This document shows positions 8,795-17,211 of a stretch of 64,000 bases of DNA, piece by piece. Source of the stretch: Betaproteobacteria bacterium LSUCC0117 (lineage in GTDB: Bacteria > Pseudomonadota > Gammaproteobacteria > Burkholderiales > Burkholderiaceae_C); the NCBI GenBank assembly GCA_030441535.1, contig JAUJFZ010000001.1, positions 214,001-278,000 on the forward strand. Direction: 5' to 3'. Within the stretch, counting starts at the first letter, position 1; each line of letters opens with the position of its first letter. The translations under genes and the position numbers were made by a program. Under the pieces are notes generated by a model. That model saw only the letters and a program-made list of their open reading frames with translations, did not search any database and was not told the DNA's origin.

Positions 8795-8983
8795 CTCGCT
8801 GAGCGGATCTGTGTCGGGGGCAGGCACGCGATAGGCCTCTGTGGCCCAAGCGCCTAGGTCAATCAATTTGCAGGCTTCCCTGCAAAATGGACGGTAGGGG
8901 TTGCGTGCAGCGTACACACTTTCGCCACCGCAGGTTGGACAGCTGACGATGGTCTCTTTGAAGGTTGGTTCGGGTGTTGCCAT
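8771..8983 (-). CDS. yacG: DNA gyrase inhibitor YacG
   Basis: Small zinc protein that binds GyrB and inhibits gyrase. The 70 residues include the four-cysteine zinc site CPTCG ... FCREAC, followed by the conserved DLGAWATEAYRVP segment and a short acidic tail. It lies nine bases after zapD, as in many beta- and gammaproteobacteria where zapD-yacG are neighbours of coaE. Confidence 0.94.
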   Translation of the reverse strand: MATPEPTFKETIVSCPTCGGESVYAARNPYRPFCREACKLIDLGAWATEAYRVPAPDTDPLSELDDPRAS

Positions 8984-8992
8984 GCCAGCCCA

Positions 8993-9748
8993 CTAGCCGC
9001 AGTTGCTGATGAGGAAGTCGACGTCAGCTTTCATGCTTTGGGTCCGGTGCCCGTCCTCGATGCGCATAATGCGCACCGATATCAGCAGGCGGTTGGCACT
9101 CACCTCAGGGACCCAGCCTGCTCGGTCCGGGACGCCGATGCGAATCAAGCTTACGTTTCGACCCTGTGGCAAGTTTTGCTGGTACATGCCGTCCTTTGCG
9201 ACGACCGAATGCGGTGCGGCGCTGTCCCGTAACAAGCCGAGCATCAGCTTGAGCACGCTGGGAATCGGGTCAATACTGCGCATCCATTGCGCGATGGCTT
9301 TTTGCCGGGCATCCACAGACTGCTTCAGCCAGTCATGGTAGGCGGGTAGGTCGAACTCACAGGTTCCTGCTGGGATACCCATACGGCCTCGGATCGCATT
9401 TAGAAATTCTGATTCCGAGAGACTGTGCCCCAGCTTACCGGTCGTTTCGTTCAACGAATCGTAAGCATCGTCGAGCTGTTTGAGCAGGCCGTTGAGTGCT
9501 GACTCGTCGATGTTTGGGTTATTCGCATACCCGGCCAATACACCCTTTTGCCGATCGATATCCTTCAGTAAGTCGCCCCGCAAATCTGCGCGTGACCCCA
9601 TGTCCATTAACTCAAATAGGGTCTGTAACGCGAAGTGGTGATCGTGCTCGGAGGTTCCCGCCTGCAGCGCGGTTAACCGATCAATCAAACGCTCCACCCG
9701 CAGGTAGGTTCGCATTTTCTCGTTGATGGGGTACTCGTAGGTGATCAC
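8993..9748 (-). CDS. zapD: Cell division protein ZapD
   Basis: Cytosolic protein that cross-links FtsZ filaments and stabilises the Z ring. The 251-residue length is normal. The N-terminus ITYEYPINEKMRTYLRVERL is the family signature: an alpha-helical region packed on a C-terminal beta domain. The start is GTG at 9748, with no strong ribosome binding site visible. It stands between coaE and yacG in the leftward cluster coaE-zapD-yacG. Confidence 0.93.
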   Translation of the reverse strand: MITYEYPINEKMRTYLRVERLIDRLTALQAGTSEHDHHFALQTLFELMDMGSRADLRGDLLKDIDRQKGVLAGYANNPNIDESALNGLLKQLDDAYDSLNETTGKLGHSLSESEFLNAIRGRMGIPAGTCEFDLPAYHDWLKQSVDARQKAIAQWMRSIDPIPSVLKLMLGLLRDSAAPHSVVAKDGMYQQNLPQGRNVSLIRIGVPDRAGWVPEVSANRLLISVRIMRIEDGHRTQSMKADVDFLISNCG

Positions 9749-9790
9749 AGGGGAAATCGGGTTAGGGTGTCGTTTTCGCGCAGATCCTAA

Positions 9791-10399
9791 TCATATCGCG
9801 AGTTGCTCGAGGTGCCCATCAACCTCAGCGGACAATTCAGTCAGGGTTAATGTCTCGTTATAAATGACGACGTCAGCAGCGGCCAAGCGCTGTAGCCGGG
9901 TGGCTTGTTGTTGCATGATGGCTTTGACCTGCTCCGCAGGAAAACCGTTCCTCGCCATGACGCGCTGGATCTGTGTTTCAGGCAAGCAGTCCACCACCCA
10001 AATTTGCTGACAGCGTGAACGCCAGTGTGCGGATTCAACCAGCAGGGGAACGTCGCAGACAACGATGTCGGTTGGCGCCTCTGTGATGGCCGCAGTCATG
10101 GCTTGTTGAATCAGGGGGTGGATCACATGCTCAAGTTGTCTCTTGGCGCCAGTGTCCGCAAAAATACGCGCGCGCATGTGATTGCGGTCCATGGCACCAC
10201 TTGCATCAATCGCCTGATCGCCGAACAGTTCACGGATTGCCGGTATGGCGCGTCCACCACTCGCAGTCAGGCCTTTGGCAATTTGGTCTGCATCGAGAAC
10301 GGTGATGCCGTGCGCCAGCAGGTAACGCGCAACAGTGCTCTTACCACTGCCGATACCGCCTGTGAGCCCCCAAACCGTGTGTCGCTTCATGCGTGTCAT
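9791..10399 (-). CDS. coaE: Dephospho-CoA kinase
   Basis: Phosphorylates the ribose 3'-hydroxyl of dephospho-CoA, the last step of coenzyme A synthesis. The P-loop GGIGSGKS is at residues 14-21, followed by the CoA domain with LDADQIAK and the lid region. I place the start at 10399 because its ATG overlaps the TGA of pilD as ATGA, a common coupling; a start at 10390 is possible. About 202 residues, the usual length. pilD and coaE are adjacent in many Gram-negative type IV pilus loci. Confidence 0.94.
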   Translation of the reverse strand: MTRMKRHTVWGLTGGIGSGKSTVARYLLAHGITVLDADQIAKGLTASGGRAIPAIRELFGDQAIDASGAMDRNHMRARIFADTGAKRQLEHVIHPLIQQAMTAAITEAPTDIVVCDVPLLVESAHWRSRCQQIWVVDCLPETQIQRVMARNGFPAEQVKAIMQQQATRLQRLAAADVVIYNETLTLTELSAEVDGHLEQLAI

Positions 10400-11208
10400 T
10401 GTGACCCAAAAAATCGCCACTCATGCAAGCAGATCAGCAGCCCCCCGATAGCCAGGAAAGGGCCAAATGGCAGGGGTTCTTGTGCTCGTAACGATTGGCC
10501 TTTATGGACTGCACGCATGATTCCAAAAGCGGCTCCTGTGAGTGCAGCAAAAAATAAAATCCACGGTAGGTTAGCCCAGCCAAACCACGCGCCTAAGCCC
10601 GCTAGCAATTTGGCATCACCGCCGCCAAAGCCAACCCGTTGCGTACGCAGGCGATAAATCCAGCCCACCCCCATCAGCACCGACCAACCAGCCAATGCAC
10701 CAACAAAACTATCGGTTGGTGTGGTGATTAACAAACCCAGCAGGCTCACGACCAAACCCAAAACCAAAAACGGTAACGTCAATACATCCGGAAGCCAGTA
10801 GCTGGCGCCGTCAATCCATGCCATGGTGAGTAATGCCAGACCCCAAAATGCCCAGACGCCAGCCTGAGTGGGGTTGTCGGGATATACCAGCAAACAAACG
10901 ATGAACCAGGCGCTCGCTAGCGCCTCAATAGCTGGGTAACGCCAATGGATTCGTGCTTGGCAAAAATGACAGCGCCCGCCCAGCCAAACATAGCTCAGGA
11001 TGGGGATGAGCATCGTTGCACGCAAGGACGTCAGGCAATTCGGGCATTGGGACCGATGACCACGTGGCCCCGGCGCGGCGTCACTCGCTATCTCATGCTG
11101 TTGGTCTAACCACATCGGTATGCGTGTGATGAGCACATTCGCGGCGCTTCCAAATGTGAGCCCACAAAGCGCAAAAATAACGAGCAAAAACAGGTCAGCG
11201 GATGGCAT
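10396..11208 (-). CDS. pilD: Prepilin leader peptidase/N-methyltransferase
   Basis: Inner-membrane enzyme that cleaves type IV prepilin leaders and methylates the new N-terminus. Of 270 residues, the N-terminal part holds the two zinc cysteine pairs, CPNC and CHFC, needed for full activity. The A24 peptidase domain has both catalytic aspartates, in WIDG and in the GGGD motif. About eight hydrophobic segments are visible. It is followed by coaE with an ATGA overlap and preceded by pilC with a six-base gap. No pilin gene is in the window. Confidence 0.95.
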   Translation of the reverse strand: MPSADLFLLVIFALCGLTFGSAANVLITRIPMWLDQQHEIASDAAPGPRGHRSQCPNCLTSLRATMLIPILSYVWLGGRCHFCQARIHWRYPAIEALASAWFIVCLLVYPDNPTQAGVWAFWGLALLTMAWIDGASYWLPDVLTLPFLVLGLVVSLLGLLITTPTDSFVGALAGWSVLMGVGWIYRLRTQRVGFGGGDAKLLAGLGAWFGWANLPWILFFAALTGAAFGIMRAVHKGQSLRAQEPLPFGPFLAIGGLLICLHEWRFFGSQ

Positions 11209-11214
11209 GGACGA

Positions 11215-12408
11215 TCAGATGGTTTGACCAATTTGAAACACGGGCCAGTACATGGCGAGCACCATGGTACCAATGATCAAACCCAAAATCAGAATTGACA
11301 GGGGTTCGAGTGCAGCGGTCCATTTTTCAAGCGCCTCGTTGGCCGCGCTGTCTAAACTGGTGGCGGCGCTTTGTAGCAGGGTGTCGAGTGCGCCTGTTGC
11401 CTCCCCCACTCGGCACAGTTGGGGCAGAAGTGGCGATACCAACGGGCTAGCTCCCAATGCCACACTCAGTAGGACGCCACGGTTAACCGATTGGTGAACC
11501 GTATGAACAACGCGCTGAAAGCTGAGCGTCTGTTGCGCTTGCGCCAAGTGCGTCAATGCTTTTGAAAGTGGCAGACCTGTCTGTAAGAGACTGTGGAGCG
11601 TTTTTGCCAGCGCGGCGCTATAGACTGTCTTGAGCCAATGGCCGTAACCCGGTATCCGAAACAGTTGACTTTCACAAAACAAGCGGAAGGCCGGACGTTT
11701 AAGCTGTCGTTTTACGATAAAGGCCAAAAGTAGCAAACCCAATGAGCCGGGTCCGCCCCATGTTCGTAGCGATTGAGCGCACCAAATTAGCTGTTGCGTG
11801 AGCCAGGGAAGGGGCGTGCCACGTTGCGCAAACTGCGCTTCAAAACTGGGAATCACCAAGGTCATGATTAACGTGACAACCAAGGCGGCGATTCCCGCAA
11901 TCAGGGCGGGATAACGCAGCGCGCTTTGAATTTGCGCTTTGCGGCGGGCATCACTTTGCAATTGGTGCGCAAGATGTTGGAGCCCGCTGGCGAGCTGACC
12001 ACCTTCCTCAGCCGCGGCGATGACGCCGACATACAGGTCACTGAAATGCTGAACCTGTCGGCCTATGCACACCGAATAGGCATGCCCTGCCATTAAATCA
12101 GTTTGGAGGGTTGTCAGCACCGCCTTGAGGGTCGCGGTGCCCTTGCCGTCTCGTAGCAGCTGAATCGCTTCGGTGAGTGGGAGACCTGCGCCGATGAGGT
12201 GTGCGAGTTGGTGTGTCAGTGCCAGGCGGTCAACCGCGCTGAGAAACGGTGCCGGTAGCGTCCAAGGCCGCCTTGACGCGATGACGGTAATATTGAACCA
12301 CCCATCGGTACGGAGTTGCGCCTCAAGTGTGGCGGCAGATGCAGCAGCTTCTGTGCCGTGCCCAATCAGCCCCGTCCAGTTACGCGCGGAACATTTATAC
12401 GTCAACAT
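11215..12408 (-). CDS. pilC: Type IV pilus inner-membrane platform protein PilC
   Basis: Platform protein of the type IV pilus or type II secretion machine, linking the ATPase to pilin assembly. About 397 residues with the duplicated GspF domain; three long hydrophobic segments occur around the middle and the C-terminus (LIAGIAALVVTLIM; PLSILILGLIIGTMVLAM). I chose ATG 12408 because LTYKCSARNWTG at the start matches the family N-terminus. It overlaps the end of pilB by 14 bases, so translation is likely coupled. Confidence 0.92.
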   Translation of the reverse strand: MLTYKCSARNWTGLIGHGTEAAASAATLEAQLRTDGWFNITVIASRRPWTLPAPFLSAVDRLALTHQLAHLIGAGLPLTEAIQLLRDGKGTATLKAVLTTLQTDLMAGHAYSVCIGRQVQHFSDLYVGVIAAAEEGGQLASGLQHLAHQLQSDARRKAQIQSALRYPALIAGIAALVVTLIMTLVIPSFEAQFAQRGTPLPWLTQQLIWCAQSLRTWGGPGSLGLLLLAFIVKRQLKRPAFRLFCESQLFRIPGYGHWLKTVYSAALAKTLHSLLQTGLPLSKALTHLAQAQQTLSFQRVVHTVHQSVNRGVLLSVALGASPLVSPLLPQLCRVGEATGALDTLLQSAATSLDSAANEALEKWTAALEPLSILILGLIIGTMVLAMYWPVFQIGQTI

Positions 12409-13501
12409 TTCGCCGCAACTCTTCAACGCTTGTGATCCCGGCATCTACGAGCCGCTGACCGCTCTGTTTGAGGGTTTGTATGCCGCTCGCAGCGGCTTGC
12501 TGCGCCAGTTCGGTGACGCTGGCATGGGCCAATAGTGACGCACCCAGTTGCTCGCTCATGGGTAGTATTTGGAAGATGCCGATGCGGCCTTGGTAGCCAT
12601 TGACGCAGCGGGGGCACCCGACCGGGATGAACCATGACGCAGATTGTGTGCCCCGAGTTGATACTTGCTTTTTGCAGTGGGCACAGAGCTTTCGTAATAG
12701 GCGCTGCGCGGTGACCAGCCGCACAGCCGATAGCACCTGTATCGCCGGTACACCCATGTGTATCAGGCGGATGAGCGCGGCAGGCGCGTCTTTGGTGTGG
12801 AGTGTGGAAAGCACTAAGTGACCGGTCTGTGCTGCCTGAATAGAAATATTTGCGGTTAAGTCATCGCGAATTTCTCCAACCATGATGACGTCGGGGTCCT
12901 GCCTCAAGAAGGCACGTAGTGCGACGGGGAAGGTTAAGCCAGCTTTTTCGTTGATCTGGAGATGCTGTACGCCTGTAATTGGCATTTCAACGGGATCCTC
13001 CACCGTGCAAATGTTGACTGATGTTTGGTTCAGACGTGCCAAGCAGCTGTAGAGCGAGATCGTTTTGCCGCAACCAGTAGGGCCCGTCATTAGGATTAGA
13101 CCGTTCGGTGCATCCAAAGCATTTTCGAGGTCATGCAGTTGGGATGGCGTGTAGCCCAAATCGCCCAAATGGTGATCCGAGGTCGTTTGACCGAGCAGTC
13201 GTATCACCAGTTTCTCCCCCTCAACGGTCGGCAGGCTGCTCACACGACAATCCCATGTGTGTGCCCCGTCTGTGGCATAGGTCAGGTGTCCGTCTTGTGG
13301 CATGCGTTGTTGCGCGATATCCATACCCGCCTGGACCTTGATATGGGCACAAAGGGCTTCACGGGCAACGTTCAACTTGCGGTAATTGGGTAACGCGGTA
13401 TGTGCGACGAGCACCCCATCAATTCGAAAGCGACAGCGCACGCCCGTCTCGATGGGTTCAATGTGAATGTCACTGGCGCGGTAGTGGCAGGCTCGCGCCA
13501 A
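12395..13501 (-). CDS. pilB: Type IV pilus assembly/GspE-type ATPase, N-terminally short and probably interrupted
   Basis: Hexameric ATPase that powers pilus extension. Walker A GPTGCGKT is at residues 140-147 (Cys for the usual Ser). The Asp box, Walker B VIMVGEIRD, the His box and the C-terminal cysteine zinc motif (CAHC ... CPRC) are all present. The open frame of 368 residues can only start at TTG 13501, just inside the conserved helix leading to ASDIHIEP. The same frame is coding-like upstream, back to ATG 13573, but is broken by TGA at 13511-13513. The usual N-terminal MshEN domain is absent in either case. It overlaps pilC by 14 bases. Confidence 0.8.
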   Translation of the reverse strand: MARACHYRASDIHIEPIETGVRCRFRIDGVLVAHTALPNYRKLNVAREALCAHIKVQAGMDIAQQRMPQDGHLTYATDGAHTWDCRVSSLPTVEGEKLVIRLLGQTTSDHHLGDLGYTPSQLHDLENALDAPNGLILMTGPTGCGKTISLYSCLARLNQTSVNICTVEDPVEMPITGVQHLQINEKAGLTFPVALRAFLRQDPDVIMVGEIRDDLTANISIQAAQTGHLVLSTLHTKDAPAALIRLIHMGVPAIQVLSAVRLVTAQRLLRKLCAHCKKQVSTRGTQSASWFIPVGCPRCVNGYQGRIGIFQILPMSEQLGASLLAHASVTELAQQAAASGIQTLKQSGQRLVDAGITSVEELRRNVDV

Positions 13502-13510
13502 GAGATGTTG

Positions 13511-13573
13511 TCAAATGGCGGTCGGATCGGTCAGGGGCGACTCTTGGCCGCTGGCCATAAAAGGCGTTTGCAT
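13511..13573 (-). other. Upstream in-frame fragment of pilB ending in TGA
   Basis: From ATG 13573 the pilB frame encodes 20 residues ending SPLTDPTAI, then TGA at 13511-13513, then QHLLARACHYRASDIHIEP. In GspE/PilB proteins the block before ASDIHIEP normally reads like P-x-V-x-L-V-x-x-L-L-x-x-A, so the residues on both sides of the stop look homologous. No other in-frame ATG lies between the TGA and the conserved region. This may be a nonsense mutation, a sequencing error, or a gene really starting at TTG 13501. Confidence 0.6.
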
Positions 13574-13632
13574 CGCCTCAGTTTGAAGCGCAGCCTTTGA
13601 TGCGCCATCAGGAAAACGCGGGGGACTTTACG

Positions 13633-14820
13633 CTACTTGCTGAGCAGTCGCATGGCGTCTTCTAACCCTTTGAGGGTGAGCGGGAACATGCGTCCACCCA
13701 TGAGTTGCTGGATGATGTCAATACTCTGCCGGTATTGCCAAACACCTTGGGGCTCCGGATTGATCCATGCAAATTTGGTGAAGGTTTGTGTCAAGCGCTG
13801 TAGCCACTCCGCACCCGGCTCCTCGTTGTTGTATTCAACGCTGCCGCCGGGCTGCAAAATTTCGTAGGGACTCATGGTGGCATCCCCTACGAAAATTAAT
13901 TTGTAGTCACGGTTGTATTTTCGGATGATGTCCCAGGTCGGAAACTTCTCCGCGTAACGCCTGCGGTTATTGCGCCATACATAGTCATATACGCAGTTGT
14001 GAAAGTAATAGAACTCGAGGTGTTTGAATTCGGTGCGAGCAGCTGAAAACAGCTCTTCCACGCGTTCGATATGCTCGTCCATGGTGCCGCCGACGTCCAT
14101 CAGGAGTAGCACTTTGACGTGGTTGTGACGCTCGGGCACCATCTTGATATCCAGAAAGCCTGCATTGGCTGCGGTGTTCTTGATGGTGCCGTCTAGATCA
14201 AGCTCTTCCTCTAAACCTTGCCGGGCGAATTTACGCAGTCGTCGAAGTGCCACCTTGATGTTGCGCGTTCCAAGCTCTTGCGTGTCATCGTAGTCCCGGT
14301 AGGCTCGTTTTTCCCAAACCTTCACGCCACTCTTGTTGCCACCTTTACCCCCAATCCGCACGCCTTGGGTGTTGTAGCCGCCGTTGCCAAATGGCGAGGT
14401 ACCGCCCGTTCCGACCCATTTGCTGCCGCCTTCGTGTCTTGCCTTTTGTTCTTCGAGACGCTTTTTTAAGGTCTCCATCAATTCGTCGTAATCGAGCTTC
14501 GGCGCCTTGTCCTTTTGCTCGTCGGTGAGAAGTTTTTCTATTTCACGTCTGAGCCAGTCGGCTGGTATGGGCTTTGAAAAGTCAGCGATCGCATCGACGC
14601 CCTTAAAGTAGGCGCTGAAAGCTTTGTCGAATTTATCGTAGTGCTTCTCGTCCTTAACCAGAATCGCTCGGCTGAGGAAGTAGAAGTCCTCCATCGAGCA
14701 GGCCTCTGGGTTGCCCGGACCAATCACGTTTTTTTCAAACGCCTCAAGCAATGCCAACTGCTCCTTGATAGAAACCGGGAGTTTTGCGGCTCGGAGTGCA
14801 AAGAAAAACTGCGTCAGCAT
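13633..14820 (-). CDS. VWA domain-containing protein (CoxE-like)
   Basis: A 395-residue cytosolic protein with a C-terminal von Willebrand A domain beginning at LLLMDVGGTMDEHIE. The metal site is DxGGT instead of the textbook DxSxS, a form common in this subfamily. The N-terminal half is helical and charged, and a glycine-rich linker precedes the VWA part. Such proteins work with MoxR-type ATPases in metal-centre or complex assembly; one is encoded 673 bases upstream at 15493-16347, with an acetyltransferase gene in between. The client is unknown. Confidence 0.85.
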   Translation of the reverse strand: MLTQFFFALRAAKLPVSIKEQLALLEAFEKNVIGPGNPEACSMEDFYFLSRAILVKDEKHYDKFDKAFSAYFKGVDAIADFSKPIPADWLRREIEKLLTDEQKDKAPKLDYDELMETLKKRLEEQKARHEGGSKWVGTGGTSPFGNGGYNTQGVRIGGKGGNKSGVKVWEKRAYRDYDDTQELGTRNIKVALRRLRKFARQGLEEELDLDGTIKNTAANAGFLDIKMVPERHNHVKVLLLMDVGGTMDEHIERVEELFSAARTEFKHLEFYYFHNCVYDYVWRNNRRRYAEKFPTWDIIRKYNRDYKLIFVGDATMSPYEILQPGGSVEYNNEEPGAEWLQRLTQTFTKFAWINPEPQGVWQYRQSIDIIQQLMGGRMFPLTLKGLEDAMRLLSK

Positions 14821-14837
14821 GGGCTAGTGGCGTGTGG

Positions 14838-15470
14838 TTAGAGGCTGTGACGGGTGCTGGCGCGTAATGCAAAGTCGAGGTGCGCCCGCACGGTTGGCCA
14901 TTCGTTGTCGATGATGCTGTACACGCAGGTATCGCGCAAGGTATTGGGGGCTGAGGGGTGAGGGTTAATTTGGTGGTTTCGCAAAATACCATCGAGTTTC
15001 GCCCCCAGTCGCTCGATCGCCCGGCGACTGCGATGATTGAAGGCGTGCGTGCGAAATTCAACGGCAATGCAGGCCAGGTGCTCGAACGCATGGGCGAGCA
15101 GCAGACGTTTGCACGCGCTGTTGAGGCGGGTGCGTTGGACTGCGCGGCGGTACCAGGTGCTCCCGATTTCGACTCGGCGGTTACTGACGTCGATGTTCAT
15201 GTACGTGGTCATGCCGACTGCTCTGCCGATTAGTGGCCCGGGTTGCTTGTTGATCACGGCAAAGGGGTTCATCAAGCCTTGTCGTTGCAGGGCCAGTCGT
15301 CGTTCAATCTCTGTGGCCATGCCGTCAGCGTTCGGGATGGCAGTGAACCACAGGGTATGCAAGTCACCATCGCGCGTCGCTTCACGCAGATCATCCGCAT
15401 CATCCATCGTCAACGGTCGTAATTCGACGTGGTCATTTTCTAGGTGAACGGGGTGGACGAATGGGTTCAT
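14838..15470 (-). CDS. GNAT family N-acetyltransferase (RimJ/RimL-like)
   Basis: A 210-residue acetyltransferase of the Acetyltransf_3 type. VELRPLTMDDADDL opens the fold, and EIGSTWYRRAVQRTRLNSACK is the acetyl-CoA-binding strand and helix, although the classic Q/RxxGxG/A loop is altered to QRTRLNS. AIERLGAKLDGILRNH is the typical C-terminal motif. The substrate may be a protein N-terminus or a small amine. It lies between a MoxR ATPase and its VWA partner on the same strand. Confidence 0.82.
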   Translation of the reverse strand: MNPFVHPVHLENDHVELRPLTMDDADDLREATRDGDLHTLWFTAIPNADGMATEIERRLALQRQGLMNPFAVINKQPGPLIGRAVGMTTYMNIDVSNRRVEIGSTWYRRAVQRTRLNSACKRLLLAHAFEHLACIAVEFRTHAFNHRSRRAIERLGAKLDGILRNHQINPHPSAPNTLRDTCVYSIIDNEWPTVRAHLDFALRASTRHSL

Positions 15471-15492
15471 GGCTGCCGCAGCGCTTGAGGTC

Positions 15493-16347
15493 TCAACGGT
15501 TTCGGTTATTCATGAAAACTAATTTTTCAAACAACGTCACATCTTGTTCACTTTTCAACAGTGCGCCTACCAATGGGGGCAAACTGATTTTGTCGTCAGC
15601 GCTTTGCAAGGCCTCAAGGGGGATGTCTTCAGCAACCAACAACTTCAGCCAATCGATAAGTTCTGACGTGCTGGGTTTCTTTTTTATACCCGGTAAGTTG
15701 CGGATGTCATAGAAGGTTTTGAGGGCGCAGGTCAGCAAGTCTTTTTTCAGCGTTGGGAAGTGGACGTCGACGATCGCGTTCATGGTCTCCGCGTCGGGGA
15801 ACTTGATGTAATGAAAAAAGCAGCGGCGCAAAAATGCGTCGGGTAGTTCTTTTTCATTGTTGGAGGTAATGAACACCAAGGGCCGGTGCTTGGCGCGAAT
15901 GGTTTCTCGGGTCTCGTAGCAATAAAACTCCATGCGATCGATCTCGCGCAGCAGATCATTTGGAAACTCGATGTCTGCTTTATCGATCTCGTCAATCAGC
16001 AATACGACGGGTTGGTCCGCGGTAAAAGCCTGCCAGAGGACCCCCTGAACGATGTAGTTTTCGATGTGTTTGACGCGTTCGCCACCATCGCCGAGCTGAC
16101 TGTCGCGAAGACGGCTGACGGCGTCGTACTCGTAAAGGCCCTGTTGGGCTTTGGTGGTCGATTTGATGTGCCATTGCAACAACGGCATACGCAACGACTC
16201 GGCGACTTCCTCTGCCAGCATGGTCTTGCCGGTTCCCGGCTCACCTTTAACCAATAGGGGACGCCGCAGGGTCATGGCGGCGTTGACGGCCAACATCAGG
16301 TCGGGTGTGGCGATGTACTTTTCGGTACCTTGGAATTTATTGCTCAT
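15493..16347 (-). CDS. MoxR family AAA ATPase
   Basis: A 284-residue AAA+ ATPase that likely acts as a chaperone with the VWA protein downstream. Walker A GEPGTGKT is at about residues 36-43, Walker B VLLIDEIDKAD follows, then sensor 1 (VFITSNNEKELPDAFLRRC) and the arginine finger. Family members help mature enzyme complexes or insert metal cofactors. The gene diverges from cytochrome c4 across 127 bases. The two partners are split by a GNAT gene; the three are probably co-transcribed since gaps are under 25 bases. Confidence 0.9.
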   Translation of the reverse strand: MSNKFQGTEKYIATPDLMLAVNAAMTLRRPLLVKGEPGTGKTMLAEEVAESLRMPLLQWHIKSTTKAQQGLYEYDAVSRLRDSQLGDGGERVKHIENYIVQGVLWQAFTADQPVVLLIDEIDKADIEFPNDLLREIDRMEFYCYETRETIRAKHRPLVFITSNNEKELPDAFLRRCFFHYIKFPDAETMNAIVDVHFPTLKKDLLTCALKTFYDIRNLPGIKKKPSTSELIDWLKLLVAEDIPLEALQSADDKISLPPLVGALLKSEQDVTLFEKLVFMNNRNR

Positions 16348-16401
16348 GGCACTATTTTGATGATTTTTGGTGAGGACGAACGGGTTCTCGCTTTGAGGAT
16401 A

Positions 16402-16431
16402 TGAAATTTTCGCCCTTGCAGTCTATATAAT
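16402..16431 (+). promoter_or_regulatory. Candidate promoter for the cytochrome c4 gene
   Basis: A perfect TATAAT is at 16426-16431, in the context TCTATATAATC, 44 bases before the cytochrome c4 ATG. No good -35 is at 17 bases; TGAAAT at 16402-16407 with an 18-base spacer is a weak match. Confidence 0.4.
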
Positions 16432-16474
16432 CAGCGGTTGATTTTTGATAACGTCACGTTCAGAGCAGAAACCT

Positions 16475-17152
16475 ATGAAACAACTGTTGACCAAGATGCT
16501 GCCCCGTTTTGTCGCTATGGCGACTTTAAGTACAGCAGCAGTCATTGCCCCCCAGATGGCTGTCGCCGCCGATGGTGATGTCAAAGCTGGTGAGTCAAAA
16601 GCGGCCATGTGCATCGGTTGCCACGGTATCGTTCAATACCAAAACGTATTCCCTGAAGTCTATAAGGTTCCCCAAATTTCTGGGCAGTCTGCCAAGTACA
16701 TTGAGTCGGCGTTGAACGCTTACAAAAAAGGTGACCGCAAGCACCCCACCATGCGTGGTATCGCAGGCCCACTCAGCGATCAGGACATTGCTGATTTAGC
16801 TGCGTTTTACGGTTCTGCCAGTAACGGTGCTGGCGCACCGGAGACAGCGGCGCCTGCAACCGAGGTCGTCGCGGCCTTGCTGAACAAAGGCGGCTGTGTC
16901 GCTTGTCATGGGGTGAATTACAGCAAGCCACTCGACCCCAGCTACCCCAAGCTGGCTGGCCAACATGCGGATTATCTGTACGCGGCTTTGCGGGCCTATA
17001 ACATCCAAGGAAGCGCCGTGGTCGGTCGCAACAACGCGATCATGGGGGGTGTGACTGGCCAATACAGCAACGCGGAATTGAAGGCGATGGCTGATTACCT
17101 AGCTTCCCTCAAGGGTGATCTCTCCACTAAGCCGCAATCGCGCTTCCGTTGA
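16475..17152 (+). CDS. Cytochrome c4, diheme periplasmic
   Basis: Periplasmic electron carrier between the bc1 complex and terminal oxidases. The 225-residue precursor has a signal peptide of about 31 residues (RFVAMATLSTAAVIAPQMAVA). Two cytochrome c domains have the heme motifs CIGCH (46-50) and CVACH (141-145), joined by an Ala/Pro-rich linker; methionine ligands are likely in HPTMRG and NAIMGG. The start at 16475 gives a proper signal peptide. With petC and the coxBAC cluster it completes a respiratory route in this window. A strong terminator follows. Confidence 0.93.
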   Translation: MKQLLTKMLPRFVAMATLSTAAVIAPQMAVAADGDVKAGESKAAMCIGCHGIVQYQNVFPEVYKVPQISGQSAKYIESALNAYKKGDRKHPTMRGIAGPLSDQDIADLAAFYGSASNGAGAPETAAPATEVVAALLNKGGCVACHGVNYSKPLDPSYPKLAGQHADYLYAALRAYNIQGSAVVGRNNAIMGGVTGQYSNAELKAMADYLASLKGDLSTKPQSRFR

Positions 17153-17170
17153 TTAGCTGATCCTCGCCCC

Positions 17171-17198
17171 AAAAAAGCCGCTAACAGCGGCTTTTTTT
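17171..17198 (+). terminator. Bidirectional terminator after cytochrome c4
   Basis: AGCCGCT (17176-17182) pairs with AGCGGCT (17186-17192) around AAC, with an A run before and a T run after. It serves the rightward cytochrome c4 gene and also the leftward DUF1841 gene ending at 17212. Confidence 0.88.
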
Positions 17199-17211
17199 AT
17201 GCGTGACGGTC

